DNA of 63,272 bases from PALSA-894 sp034669145 (GTDB lineage: Bacteria > Pseudomonadota > Alphaproteobacteria > Rhizobiales > Xanthobacteraceae). The stretch lies in the NCBI GenBank assembly GCA_034669145.1, contig JAXDNY010000023.1:1-63272 (forward strand), given 5' to 3'. The notes beneath the pieces were generated by a model that was not told the origin of the DNA, searched no databases, and was given only the letters and a program-made list of their open reading frames with translations. Shown here piece by piece: positions 34,129-41,773 of the stretch; position 1 is the first letter of the stretch; the number at the start of each line of letters is the position of its first letter. A program made the position numbers and the translations under genes.

Positions 34129-35409
34129 CTAGCCGCGCGACGCGGCAGCAGGCGGATTGAGCCCGTCGCGATTGTAGATGTCGTCGCGGAACTGGACGAC
34201 ACCGTCCGCGGTCGCCCAGCCGGTGATGTAGACCCAATGCAGCGGCACCTGCGGCTTGAGCTTCGCGTCGGTGCGCGCGCCGGACTTGATCACATCCTCG
34301 ATCTCGATGCGCGACCAGCCCGAAGTCTCGGACAAGAGCCACACCACGAGATCGCGCACGTTCTGAATGCGCATGCAGCCCGAGGAGTCGAAGCGCACGT
34401 CGTCGCCGAACAGGTTCTTGTACGGCGTATCGTGCATGTAGACGCCGTGGGCACTTGGGAAGTTGATGCGGATGGTGCCGAGAGAATTTTTTTCGCCCGG
34501 GTCCTGCTTGAACCTGTAGTTCACGGCTTCTTCGGAGAACCAGTTCACCTGTGCGGGCGTGAGCTCGTTGTTCTTCGGGTCGAAAATGCGGATACCGTAG
34601 CGCGTGAGATAGTCCGGCTCGGCCTGCATCTTGGGGATCAGGTCCTTGCGCACGATCGACACCGGCACGGTCCAGAACGGGTTGAAATTGATCTCGACGA
34701 TCCTGCTGTTCAGCTCGGGCGACGGCCGGTCCGGCTTGCCGGCGACCGCGATGTGACGCGACATCACCGTGCCATTCTCGATCGCCTCGAGCTGCGCGGC
34801 CGGAATGTTGCAGACGACAAAGCGCGACGCGCCCTTGGTGTCCAACGCGCGCAGCCGCGCGAGATTGGTCTTGAGTTGGGAAAGGCGCTGTTCGGCGGGG
34901 ACATTCAGCGCCTTCATGGTCAACGCGCCCGGCCGGCCATCTGCCGAGATGCCGTGCCGCGCCTGGAAGCGCTTCACCGCCGCGTCGACATAGCTATCGT
35001 AGACGTCGTTCTCGACCGCGCTCGGATCGAGATCGCCGGAAAGCGTCAACCGCTGGCGCAACACGGGCACCGCCGGATTGCGCACGCCGGTGCGCAGCCG
35101 GTCGTTCACCGGCACCATCGGCCAGCCGCCCTCCGTGGCGATCTTCTCGTAGCGCGCGACCGCAAGCTCGGTGGTCTGGACGGTCGCGGGCGAGAGCGTC
35201 GGCAGCGATGATTTCGGCATCGCGATGGTGCGCGAGGTGGAGTCGAAGCTTTCGCCGAGGCCGCCGCGCTGGTTCTGCTGGATCAGTTGCTGCAGCGGGT
35301 CGTCGGATTGGGCGAACGCGCGCGTGGCGGCGAGCGACGCGGCGCTGGCCGCGAGGGAGCGGAGGATGTGGCGGCGGGTTAGATTGCTCGGGTTCCGGCT
35401 TCCGGACAT
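34129..35409 (-). CDS. L,D-transpeptidase, YcbB/LdtD-like
   Basis: 426 aa. A twin-arginine-like signal (LTRRHILRSLAASAASLAA, R12-R13) sends it to the periplasm. A peptidoglycan-binding repeat lies about 115-170 (VPVLRQRLTLSG, then VKRFQARHGISADGRPGALTMKALN in parts). The YkuD catalytic domain is at about 195-350, with H326 in YMHDTP and the nucleophile C345 in SSGCMRI. It makes 3-3 cross-links or anchors proteins to peptidoglycan. The start at 35409 was chosen for a normal signal peptide. A dispersed repeat lies just upstream, and an LdtR-like MarR regulator is encoded 1.1 kb away. Confidence 0.92.
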   Translation of the reverse strand: MSGSRNPSNLTRRHILRSLAASAASLAATRAFAQSDDPLQQLIQQNQRGGLGESFDSTSRTIAMPKSSLPTLSPATVQTTELAVARYEKIATEGGWPMVPVNDRLRTGVRNPAVPVLRQRLTLSGDLDPSAVENDVYDSYVDAAVKRFQARHGISADGRPGALTMKALNVPAEQRLSQLKTNLARLRALDTKGASRFVVCNIPAAQLEAIENGTVMSRHIAVAGKPDRPSPELNSRIVEINFNPFWTVPVSIVRKDLIPKMQAEPDYLTRYGIRIFDPKNNELTPAQVNWFSEEAVNYRFKQDPGEKNSLGTIRINFPSAHGVYMHDTPYKNLFGDDVRFDSSGCMRIQNVRDLVVWLLSETSGWSRIEIEDVIKSGARTDAKLKPQVPLHWVYITGWATADGVVQFRDDIYNRDGLNPPAAASRG

Positions 35410-35458
35410 GGCGGCTCGATTACCACGGCAGCACTGTTCTCTCAACGCGGCCGGAACC

Positions 35459-35528
35459 GTAGCCCGCATGGAGCGCAGCGCAATGCGGGGGCGGATTCCC
35501 GGATTTCGCTTCGCTTCATCCGGGCTAC
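35459..35528. repeat. Palindromic repeat (TAGCCCG family), copy 1
   Basis: GTAGCCCGCATGGAGCGCAG at the left and CTTCATCCGGGCTAC at the right are inverted halves, with AGCGCAGCG and CGCTTCGCTT inside. It lies between the L,D-transpeptidase start and the Lys-rich gene. Other copies are at 36070-36138, 38357-38420, 49576-49608 (half), 52511-52542 and 52911-52971. Confidence 0.8.
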
Positions 35529-35543
35529 GATGGAAAGCCCCCC

Positions 35544-35768
35544 TCAGCGCTTTTTCTTCTTCTTCCCGAAAATCGCGTTCCAGTTATCTTTGTAGGCTTG
35601 CGTCACCGCCTTCTGGCCCTCGCCCCTGCTGTAATTCTTGGGCGCCTCCACCTTCGCATCGGGCTTTGCTTCGACCGGCGTCTTTTCCTTAGGCTCGCTC
35701 GACGTCTTTTCCTTTGGCTCCTTCGGGGCCTTCTCCTTCGGCTTCGATTTCTGGTCGTCGGCAGCCAT
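35544..35768 (-). CDS. Small lysine/glutamate-rich protein, function unknown
   Basis: 74 aa from the ATG at 35768. The N-terminal half consists of imperfect repeats of KEKTP / KEKAPKEPKEK / SEPKEKTPVE, highly charged and probably disordered. The C-terminus YKDNWNAIFGKKKKKR is basic with a short hydrophobic patch. I recognise no family. The C-terminal 30 residues look conserved-like (GEGQKAVTQAYKDNW). It could bind nucleic acid or be a histone-H1-like small protein; this is a guess from composition only. Confidence 0.6.
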   Translation of the reverse strand: MAADDQKSKPKEKAPKEPKEKTSSEPKEKTPVEAKPDAKVEAPKNYSRGEGQKAVTQAYKDNWNAIFGKKKKKR

Positions 35769-35862
35769 CAATTGTCCCTGACCTTGCTGGTTATTCTCGC
35801 CCGCGGCTGAGGATGCCTCATAGGCCCCTTTGATTTGTTCTCAAAGCCCTGCATAAGGCGGT

Positions 35863-36051
35863 ATGGCCAAAAAACCCCGAGTCACATTCAAGATGGAACG
35901 CATTGCCGCGGACGACTGGCAGATCATCGCCGAGTGTCCGGGCGTCGAGACCGCCGTCATCAAGGGCCTCAAAAGCAAGGCCGACGTTGACGAGTGGCTG
36001 TCCGGCAGCCGCCGCATCGATTGGCTGCGCTCGCAGGGCTACGCGAAGTAG
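35863..36051 (+). CDS. Small conserved protein, function unknown
   Basis: 62 aa. It reads as a compact alpha/beta domain: VTFKMERIAADDWQIIAECPG, then TAVIKGLKSKADVDEWLSGSRRIDWLRSQGYAK. AAGGCGG precedes the ATG at 35863 by a suitable distance. I do not recognise the family by name, though the KSKADVDEWL pattern recurs in small proteins of Bradyrhizobium relatives (from memory). It is flanked on the right by a palindromic repeat. Confidence 0.65.
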   Translation: MAKKPRVTFKMERIAADDWQIIAECPGVETAVIKGLKSKADVDEWLSGSRRIDWLRSQGYAK

Positions 36052-36069
36052 GTTGAGCGGTTCGAGCGC

Positions 36070-36138
36070 GTAGCCCGCATGAGCGCAGCGACATGCGGGG
36101 CCGACATTCCCGGATATCGCTTCGCTCATCCGGGCTAC
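36070..36138. repeat. Palindromic repeat (TAGCCCG family), copy 2
   Basis: The left half GTAGCCCGCATGAGCGCAGC and right half CGCTTCGCTCATCCGGGCTA are inverted. It lies between the small gene ending at 36051 and the small gene on the other strand at 36143, so it may end transcription from both sides (inference). Confidence 0.8.
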
Positions 36139-36142
36139 AAGG

Positions 36143-36259
36143 CTATGGCCGGTCGCCCTGGTTCTGCGGCTTGCTGCCCTTGCCCGGCCGTTCGGGTTTT
36201 TCCTTCTCGCCTTGCGACTGTGGCAGCGTCTGGTCTTTGTCGTCCGGATTCTTTGCCAT
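36143..36259 (-). CDS. Very small hydrophilic protein, function unknown
   Basis: 38 aa, MAKNPDDKDQTLPQ then a Lys/Gln/Pro/Gly-rich end (EKEKPERPGKGSKPQNQGDRP). It has no hydrophobic segment and is probably disordered. It follows the DUF3309 gene by 5 bases on the same strand, which is the main support. No family recognised. Confidence 0.5.
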   Translation of the reverse strand: MAKNPDDKDQTLPQSQGEKEKPERPGKGSKPQNQGDRP

Positions 36260-36264
36260 GGGGC

Positions 36265-36429
36265 CTAGATGCGGCCCATCAGCACGAGAATCAGCAGAAT
36301 CACGATGACGAGGCCTAACCCGCCGCCACCGTAGTAGCCGGTGCCGTAGAACGGCCCGCCGCCGATGCCGCTGAATCCGCCTAGCAGCGCGATAATGAGA
36401 ATGATCAGGATGATGGTGCCGACGCTCAT
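36265..36429 (-). CDS. DUF3309 family small membrane protein
   Basis: 54 aa: MSVGTIILIILIIALLGGF, then a glycine/tyrosine-rich loop (GGGPFYGTGYYGGGGLG), then a second hydrophobic helix (LVIVILLILVLMGRI). This two-helix arrangement with the Gly-rich loop is DUF3309, common in Rhizobiales and often near stress genes. A GAGGAG-like stretch precedes the ATG at 36429. It heads a two-gene unit with the small hydrophilic gene. Confidence 0.88.
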   Translation of the reverse strand: MSVGTIILIILIIALLGGFSGIGGGPFYGTGYYGGGGLGLVIVILLILVLMGRI

Positions 36430-36494
36430 GGTTTTCTCCTCTTCGGGGAGGGAACTTGGGCGTCGGCGAAAAGTTCCATTTGAATTCAGCGTCC

Positions 36495-36531
36495 AAAAGC
36501 AAAACCGCCCGGCGCTTGCGCACCGGGCGGT
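36495..36531 (-). terminator. Rho-independent terminator of the MarR gene
   Basis: Read on the minus strand, ACCGCCCGG and CCGGGCGGT pair over a loop of about ten bases (TGCGCAAGCG, itself able to pair) and are followed by TTTTGCTTTT. It ends 22 bases after the MarR gene stop. A textbook terminator. Confidence 0.9.
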
Positions 36532-36552
36532 GAATGCATCCGTGCGGCCGGC

Positions 36553-37068
36553 TTACAGCCGATACAGGATCTGATCGGTCCAGAAGCGCTCGAGCCGATG
36601 CAGCGCCTTGTTCAGCACCGCGAACTCGTCCGCCGCGATGCCGCCGACCTGCTCGACCGTGCGCACGTGCTTTTCGTAAAGCGCGCGCACCGTCTCGCAT
36701 ACGCTGGCGCCCTTCTCGGTCAGCTTGATGCGAACCGAGCGGCGGTCGACGCGCGAACGCTGGTGATCGAGGAAGCCCATCTCGACGAGCTTCTTCAGAT
36801 TGTACGACACGTTCGAGCCGAGATAATAGCCGCGCGTGCGCAGCTCGCCCGCCGTCAGCTCCTTGTCGCCGATGTTGAACAGCAGCAACGCCTGCACGGC
36901 GTTGATGTCGGCGCGGCCCTTGCGATCGAACTCGTCCTTGATGACGTCGAGAAGCCGGCGATGCAGCCGCTCGATCAGCGTCAAGGCTTCGAGGTAGTGC
37001 GGCTGGATGTGATCGAACCGGGCCTGACGGTCTGCCGGCTCGATCGCCTTCGCGACGGATTTCATCAT
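36553..37068 (-). CDS. MarR-family regulator, LdtR-like
   Basis: 171 aa. The winged helix domain covers about residues 35-140: LIERLHRRLLDVIKDEF, LLLFNIGDKELTAGELRTRGYYLGSNVSYNLKKLVEMGFL (in parts) and the wing RSRVDRRSVRIKLTEKG. The GYYLGSNVSYNLKKLVEMG helix is what I recall from LdtR of Liberibacter and Sinorhizobium, a regulator of L,D-transpeptidase and stress genes. Two adjacent ATGs (37068, 37065) are possible; AGGGG lies 4 or 7 bases before them. It has its own terminator. An L,D-transpeptidase gene lies 1.1 kb downstream on the same strand. Confidence 0.85.
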   Translation of the reverse strand: MMKSVAKAIEPADRQARFDHIQPHYLEALTLIERLHRRLLDVIKDEFDRKGRADINAVQALLLFNIGDKELTAGELRTRGYYLGSNVSYNLKKLVEMGFLDHQRSRVDRRSVRIKLTEKGASVCETVRALYEKHVRTVEQVGGIAADEFAVLNKALHRLERFWTDQILYRL

Positions 37069-37151
37069 GACGCCCCTGTTTGACTTGGCATGTTTTTGTT
37101 GGTCACGGGGCCCTGTTTCCCCGCGCCTTGTGATCCGCAAACTACGGCGCA

Positions 37152-37195
37152 TGATCTAAGATCAGCTTAAATTGCAGGATAAACATAGAGTTTAT
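37152..37195. promoter_or_regulatory. Two inverted repeats upstream of the MarR gene
   Basis: TGATCTAAGATCA (37152-37164) is a perfect inverted repeat, and ATAAAC / GTTTAT (37179-37195) is a second, over a five-base loop. They lie 84-127 bases upstream of the MarR start in an AT-richer patch. MarR proteins bind such short palindromes and often control themselves. Candidate operators; not proven. Confidence 0.45.
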
Positions 37196-37378
37196 TCGGG
37201 ACGGTGAACGAACGATTGCGTGTCGAATGCAATCAGGATTCGTTACGACCCGTTCACCTTGACCGCCCGGATTCGCGCGCATTTGTCTCAACACGAAACA
37301 TCATTTGCGCGAAAGTCGCATCACGCGCGAAACGGTACCGGACAGTCCGGGAACGGATTGCGGCCAACCAACCATCCC

Positions 37379-37446
37379 GCTCGTCCCCGCGAAAGCGGGG
37401 ACCCAGTTCTTTGGCTCTGGATTCCCGCTTGCGCGGGAATGAGCGG
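37379..37446. repeat. Palindromic intergenic repeat (GCGAAAGC family), copy 2
   Basis: CCCCGCGAAAGCGGGG at the left, ACCCAGTTCTT spacer, and TTCCCGCTTGCGCGGGAA at the right, ending GAGCGG. It is the second copy of the element at 1231-1304. It lies 8 bases beyond the mmsB stop, in the 385-base space between mmsB and the MarR gene, and may serve as the mmsB transcript end. The rest of that space, apart from the operator candidates, shows no gene. Confidence 0.75.
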
Positions 37447-37453
37447 AGAGAAT

Positions 37454-38344
37454 TTACGCACCACCCCGGATGAAATTGACGATTCCGGAAAAATCTTTGT
37501 GCGCCTGCCCCTGCCCCGCGTAGAGGCGGTAGAGCGCGGCCGCCTCAGCGCCCATCGGGGTCGCTGCGCCCGCCGCGTTCGCGGCGTCCTGCGCCAGCGC
37601 GAGATCCTTGAGCATCATCGCGGCGGTGAAGCCCGGCTGATAGTCGCGGTTCGCGGGCGACGTCGGCACCGGTCCCGGTACCGGACAGTAATTGACCATC
37701 GACCAGCACGAGCCGGACGACTTCGACGCGATATCGAACAGCTTCTGCTTGTCGAGCCCGAGCTTCTCGGCCAGCACGAAGCCCTCCGACACCGCGATCA
37801 TCGAAATGCCGAGGATCATGTTGTTGCAGATCTTGGCCGCCTGCCCGTTGCCCGCGCCGCCCGCGTGCACGATCGTCTTGCCCATCTGTTGCAGGATGGA
37901 TTCCGCGCGCAGAAAAGCGCGTTCGCTTCCCCCCACCATGAAGGTGAGCGTACCGGCGGTGGCGCCGCCGACGCCGCCGGACACCGGCGCATCGAGCATC
38001 AGCAGGCCCTTTTCCTCCGCGGCAGCCGCGACCGCCCGCGCGGTCTCGACGTCGATGGTGGAACAGTCGATCAGCAAGGTGCCGGCGTTGGCATTCTCGA
38101 CGATGCCGCCCGGCCCGAGATAAACATCGCGCACATGCTGCCCCGCCGGAAGCATGGTGATGACCACATCGCCGCGCGCGGCCGCAATCTTCGCGGTCTC
38201 GGCGACCGCGCCGCCCGCCGCCTTGAGCTTGTCGGTCGCCGCCTGGCTGACATCGACACCCTCGACCTGATGGCCGGCCTTGATCAGGTTCTGCGCCATC
38301 GGCAGGCCCATGTTGCCGAGCCCGATGAATCCGATCCGTGCCAT
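37454..38344 (-). CDS. mmsB: 3-hydroxyisobutyrate dehydrogenase
   Basis: 296 aa cytoplasmic NAD-dependent dehydrogenase of valine catabolism. The Rossmann motif is GFIGLGNMGLPMAQNL at 5-20. The substrate motif reads DAPVSGGVGGATAGTLTFMVGG at 118-139, and the catalytic Lys is K171 in GNGQAAKICNNM. A late segment, DYQPGFTAAMMLKDLALAQDA, also fits MmsB rather than glyoxylate reductases. It shares the pathway with the CoA hydrolase at 42196 and the acyl-CoA dehydrogenase at 45308, but not their transcript. Confidence 0.92.
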   Translation of the reverse strand: MARIGFIGLGNMGLPMAQNLIKAGHQVEGVDVSQAATDKLKAAGGAVAETAKIAAARGDVVITMLPAGQHVRDVYLGPGGIVENANAGTLLIDCSTIDVETARAVAAAAEEKGLLMLDAPVSGGVGGATAGTLTFMVGGSERAFLRAESILQQMGKTIVHAGGAGNGQAAKICNNMILGISMIAVSEGFVLAEKLGLDKQKLFDIASKSSGSCWSMVNYCPVPGPVPTSPANRDYQPGFTAAMMLKDLALAQDAANAAGAATPMGAEAAALYRLYAGQGQAHKDFSGIVNFIRGGA

Positions 38345-38356
38345 GCGTTTCCTCCC

Positions 38357-38420
38357 GTAGCCCGGGTGAAGCGAAGCGAAACCCGGGGTCCCGGATTACG
38401 CTGCGCTCCATCCGGGCTAC
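38357..38420. repeat. Palindromic repeat (TAGCCCG family), copy 3
   Basis: GTAGCCCGGGTGAAGCGAAG at the left and GCGCTCCATCCGGGCTAC at the right are inverted halves around CCCGGGGTCCCGGATT. It nearly fills the 81-base gap between the cytochrome c gene stop and the mmsB start. Confidence 0.85.
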
Positions 38421-38425
38421 TCAAG

Positions 38426-38794
38426 TCACTTAAACGTCTTGACCAAATAAGCAATCAGGTCGGCCCGCGCGGCCGCATCGGTGACGCCTGCGAACGGCAT
38501 GCGGTTGCCGGGCACGACCGCCTGCGGATCGGCGATGAACGTCTCGATGGTGTGCTCGTCCCACGTGATGCCGCTGCGCTTGAGCGCAGGCGAATAGCGA
38601 AACTCGCCGCCCTCGCCCGCCTTGCGGCCAAACACGCCGTAGAGGCTCGGGCCCACGCTCTCGGCCCCACGCGCGAGCGCGTGGCACGCCACGCACTCCT
38701 CGAAGCGCTTCTCGCCGCGCGCAGCGTCGCCGTCGGCATGCGCACCCGCCGCCGCAAGCACGCACAGCACGGCTGCCAAACTCGCCGGCTTCAT
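38426..38794 (-). CDS. Monohaem cytochrome c
   Basis: 122 aa. A signal peptide ends near HADG (residue 21). The haem motif is CVACH (34-38 region), and the distal Met ligand is probably in NRMPFAG (about residue 97). The domain matches class I c-type cytochromes such as cytochrome c2/c550. The gene overlaps the end of the GMC oxidoreductase as ATGA, so it is the electron acceptor of that dehydrogenase, in the periplasm. It ends the three-gene transcript. Confidence 0.93.
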   Translation of the reverse strand: MKPASLAAVLCVLAAAGAHADGDAARGEKRFEECVACHALARGAESVGPSLYGVFGRKAGEGGEFRYSPALKRSGITWDEHTIETFIADPQAVVPGNRMPFAGVTDAAARADLIAYLVKTFK

Positions 38795-40566
38795 GCGGCC
38801 ACCAGCGGCCCGGGATTTTTCACGTAGCGGTTCTTGATCGCGTCCGCGGTCCAGTACGCGAGCGCGCCGACCGGTCCGGTCGGATTGTACGAGGCGTTGT
38901 GCGCGAACACGTTCGCGCCGACCACGAACAGGTTGTGGCAATCCCAGCTCTGCAGATACTTGTTCACCGCGCTCTCGCGCGGATTGGTGCCCATGATGGT
39001 GCCGCCGGTGTTGTGCGTCGACTGGTACGGCACCACGGTCCACGGCTGCGTGCGGGCCGCCGCCGGATTGAGCCGCGTCGGGTTCATCGATTTCGCGATG
39101 TCGTTGACCACCTGCGCGGCGTGCTGGCCCATCTTGTGCTCGTTCGCCTGGTAATCGAACGTCATGCGCATCAGCGGCTGGCCGAACGCGTTGCGGTAGG
39201 TCGGGTCGAGATCGTAGTAGTTGTTGCGGTTCGCCATCACGCTGCCGCTCGCGCTGATGGTCATCGCGGTCTGGTACCATTTCGCGGTCGCGGCCTTCCA
39301 TTCCTTGCCCCACTGGGGCGTGCCGCTCGGCACCGGCCGGTATCCGATCGGCAGCACGGTGTTGAAGCCGCCCGCGACATTGTAGGCACCGACGAAGCCG
39401 TGTGGCCCGCGATCGAAATTCCAGTTGGTGTTGAAGTCGTCGATCGTGGCGTTCGAGCCGCCCGCGTTGATGAACGGGTTGAAGTGCCTGCCTTCGAAGA
39501 ACAACGTGGCGGTCGCACCGGTCTGGTAGCAGTAGTTCTTGCCGATCACGCCGGTCTGGGCGGTCGGGTCGTACGGCTGCCCGATGCCTGAGAGTAGCAT
39601 CAGGTGCACGTTGTTGATCGCGTAGGCGCACAGCAGCACCATGCCGGCAGGCTGCTCGAATTCCTCGCCGTTGAGCACATTGGTGTAGGTGACGCCGGTG
39701 ACGCGCTTGCCGTCGGAATCCTTCAGCACCTTGGTCACCCACGAATGGGTGCGCAGCTCGAAATTCGGATTCTTCAGCGCGATCGGGATCACCGTCATGT
39801 GCGGCGAGCCTTTCGCGTTCGCCTCGCAGCCGAAACGCTGGCAATAGCCGCAATACTGGCACGCACCGTATTTCGATCCATCCGGATTGGTGTAGGCGCG
39901 CGACGCGTTCGCGGACGGCCGCGGGAACGGGTGGTAGCCGTTGTTCTTCGCGGCAGCTGTGAACATCTCGCTCGCCAGGATCGGCGTCAGCGGCGGTAGC
40001 GGGTATTCGCGCGCACGCGGGGCTTCGAAGGGATTTCCGCCCGGCTGAATCGCGCCGTTGATGTTGCCGGCCTTGCCGGAGATCGCCGCCGTGTATTCGA
40101 ACTTGTCGTAATAGGGCTCGAGCTCCGCGTAGGTGATGCCCCAGTCCTGGATCGTCATGTCGGCGGGTATGAAGCTTTTGCCGTATCGCTCCTCGTAGTT
40201 CGAGCGGACCTTGAACTCCATGTCGGTCCAGCGCCACGTGTGCCCGCTCCAGTGCACAGCCGAGCCGCCGACCACCTCGCCCGGCAGGAACGAGCCGAGA
40301 CGCCGCATCGGCAGCGCCTCCTGTGCGGGATTGTTGCGCACCGTGATGGTGTCGCGCGCGGTGTTCTGCATCAGATCATGACGCACGACGTAGCGCAGCT
40401 CGTCGCGGATGTTCGGCACCGCGAAGTCTTTCTCGGTCGAGCGCATCGCGCCGCGCTCCAGCGCGACGACCCTCAGTCCCCCTTCGGCGAGTTCTTTGCT
40501 CAAAATTCCGCCGGTCCAGCCGAGCCCGACCACGACGACATCGACTTCCTTGAGTTTCGTGACCAT
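38791..40566 (-). CDS. GMC-family oxidoreductase, FAD subunit of a membrane/periplasmic dehydrogenase
   Basis: 591 aa. The FAD-binding motif is VVVGLGWTGGILSKELAEGG at 12-30 (in parts), with VVALERG as the end of strand 2. Four Cys cluster near 238-250 (GACQYCGYCQRFGC), as in the large subunit of gluconate and fructose dehydrogenases, where they hold an Fe-S cluster. The C-terminal block has the catalytic His region (STHNTGGTIMG) and CHNLFVVGANVF. It lacks an obvious signal peptide; such subunits are carried by the Tat-signalled small subunit encoded upstream. Substrate (sugar acid, sugar or alcohol) unknown. Confidence 0.9.
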   Translation of the reverse strand: MVTKLKEVDVVVVGLGWTGGILSKELAEGGLRVVALERGAMRSTEKDFAVPNIRDELRYVVRHDLMQNTARDTITVRNNPAQEALPMRRLGSFLPGEVVGGSAVHWSGHTWRWTDMEFKVRSNYEERYGKSFIPADMTIQDWGITYAELEPYYDKFEYTAAISGKAGNINGAIQPGGNPFEAPRAREYPLPPLTPILASEMFTAAAKNNGYHPFPRPSANASRAYTNPDGSKYGACQYCGYCQRFGCEANAKGSPHMTVIPIALKNPNFELRTHSWVTKVLKDSDGKRVTGVTYTNVLNGEEFEQPAGMVLLCAYAINNVHLMLLSGIGQPYDPTAQTGVIGKNYCYQTGATATLFFEGRHFNPFINAGGSNATIDDFNTNWNFDRGPHGFVGAYNVAGGFNTVLPIGYRPVPSGTPQWGKEWKAATAKWYQTAMTISASGSVMANRNNYYDLDPTYRNAFGQPLMRMTFDYQANEHKMGQHAAQVVNDIAKSMNPTRLNPAAARTQPWTVVPYQSTHNTGGTIMGTNPRESAVNKYLQSWDCHNLFVVGANVFAHNASYNPTGPVGALAYWTADAIKNRYVKNPGPLVAA

Positions 40567-40575
40567 CTCCGTCCC

Positions 40576-41286
40576 TCAACTCATGTCCGAAATGCCAAGA
40601 GGCGCATCGGCGGGGAATTTCTTGTCCTTGTATTTCTCCACGTTCTCGCGATGCACCGCGACCGCCCCGGGAAAACCGATCAGCTTCCAGCCGGCCTTGT
40701 TGCGGTTGCCGCCGTAGATCGGGTCGGAAAACATGCCCTCCATCACGGTCTGATAGAGCGTTGTCCAGAACACGCGAACCGGAAGTCCGCCCTCGAACGT
40801 GATCTTCGCGGTCGAAAGCCCGGCCAGCACCTCTTCGCGCTGTTGTTCGCTCAACCGGTCGAATGTCTTGCCGTACGTCTTGCGGCAATGCGCATTCGTC
40901 GCCTCGATACCGGCGCGATAAAGCTGGGCGGGCGTCAGTGGCAATTGATAGCCTTGGCTGGGCACGCCAGGCTTCCACGGGCCTTGCATGTAGAGCCGAT
41001 CGCCCTTCCCCCACGCGCCGCCCAGGGCGCGGTCGATGTAGACATTGATGCCGATGTCAGTGCCCTTCGGCGTCAGGTCGTCGGCCGGCACCATGTGATC
41101 GACCAGCGCCTCCACGAACGCGGCTTCGTCCAGGTTCAGAAACGCATAACCCGGCGTTGCGGACGTCGCCGCAGCGGCGGCGGGCTGTGCCTGCGCGTGT
41201 TCGACCAGTGCTGGTGTGGTGGCGGCCACCGCGCTACCCGCGACGGCACCTTTCAGGAAATCGCGGCGGCCAAAACCGTCCGTCAT
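40576..41286 (-). CDS. Gluconate 2-dehydrogenase subunit 3 family protein
   Basis: 236 aa. The N-terminus GRRDFLKGAVAGSAVAA is a clear twin-arginine signal. The mature part has the subunit 3 pattern: AYAFLNLDEAAFVEALVDHMVPADDLTPKGTDIGINVYIDRAL (read in parts). In related dehydrogenases this small subunit carries the FAD subunit across the membrane. It is the first gene of the trio with the GMC and cytochrome c genes; 9 bases separate it from the GMC gene. The transcript is gluconate/fructose-dehydrogenase-like, but the substrate is open. Confidence 0.92.
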   Translation of the reverse strand: MTDGFGRRDFLKGAVAGSAVAATTPALVEHAQAQPAAAAATSATPGYAFLNLDEAAFVEALVDHMVPADDLTPKGTDIGINVYIDRALGGAWGKGDRLYMQGPWKPGVPSQGYQLPLTPAQLYRAGIEATNAHCRKTYGKTFDRLSEQQREEVLAGLSTAKITFEGGLPVRVFWTTLYQTVMEGMFSDPIYGGNRNKAGWKLIGFPGAVAVHRENVEKYKDKKFPADAPLGISDMS

Positions 41287-41464
41287 GCGCCCCTCCCTGT
41301 CCCGGTTGTTGCCGGATGGCGAAGCGTGCGCCTTTCAGTTTTGCCGGGCAAGACAGACTGGAAGCACTCCAGCCCAGACCGGCGTGCATACGTGTCGGTA
41401 CGGCCGTGGCCGAAACATGGACGCGCCGCGACGCGGCATGCTGCTCTGAAACAGGAGACGCACC

Positions 41465-41770
41465 ATGACGATCACGGTTTTCATCCGCTACCAGCTCGAT
41501 CCCTTCAAACGCGATGCGTTCGAGGTCTACGCCAAGCGCTGGCTTGACATCATCCCGAAATGCGGCGGCGACCCCGTCGGCTACTGGATGCCGCACGAGG
41601 GGACTAACAACATCGCCTTTGCGCTGATCTCGTTCGAGAGCCTCGCCGCCTATGAAACCTATCGGGCGCGTTTGCGCCGGGACAAGGACGGCGTGGCGAC
41701 TTTCCAGTTCGCCGAGAAGGAGCAATTCATCATGGCTGAGGAACGCACGTTCCTGCGCCGCGTCGAATAG
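41465..41770 (+). CDS. NIPSNAP family protein
   Basis: 101 aa, one dimeric alpha/beta barrel domain. MTITVFIRYQLDPFKRDAFEVYAKRW at the start, then CGGDPVGYWMPHEGTNNIAFALISFESLAAYETYRARLR and the end EERTFLRRVE (in parts) fit NIPSNAP. A good ribosome-binding site (CAGGAGA) precedes the ATG. It is a single-gene unit between the divergent dehydrogenase trio and the convergent membrane-protein gene (3 bases apart). Function unknown; some members bind haem-like or small organic ligands. Confidence 0.88.
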   Translation: MTITVFIRYQLDPFKRDAFEVYAKRWLDIIPKCGGDPVGYWMPHEGTNNIAFALISFESLAAYETYRARLRRDKDGVATFQFAEKEQFIMAEERTFLRRVE

Positions 41771-41773
41771 GAG

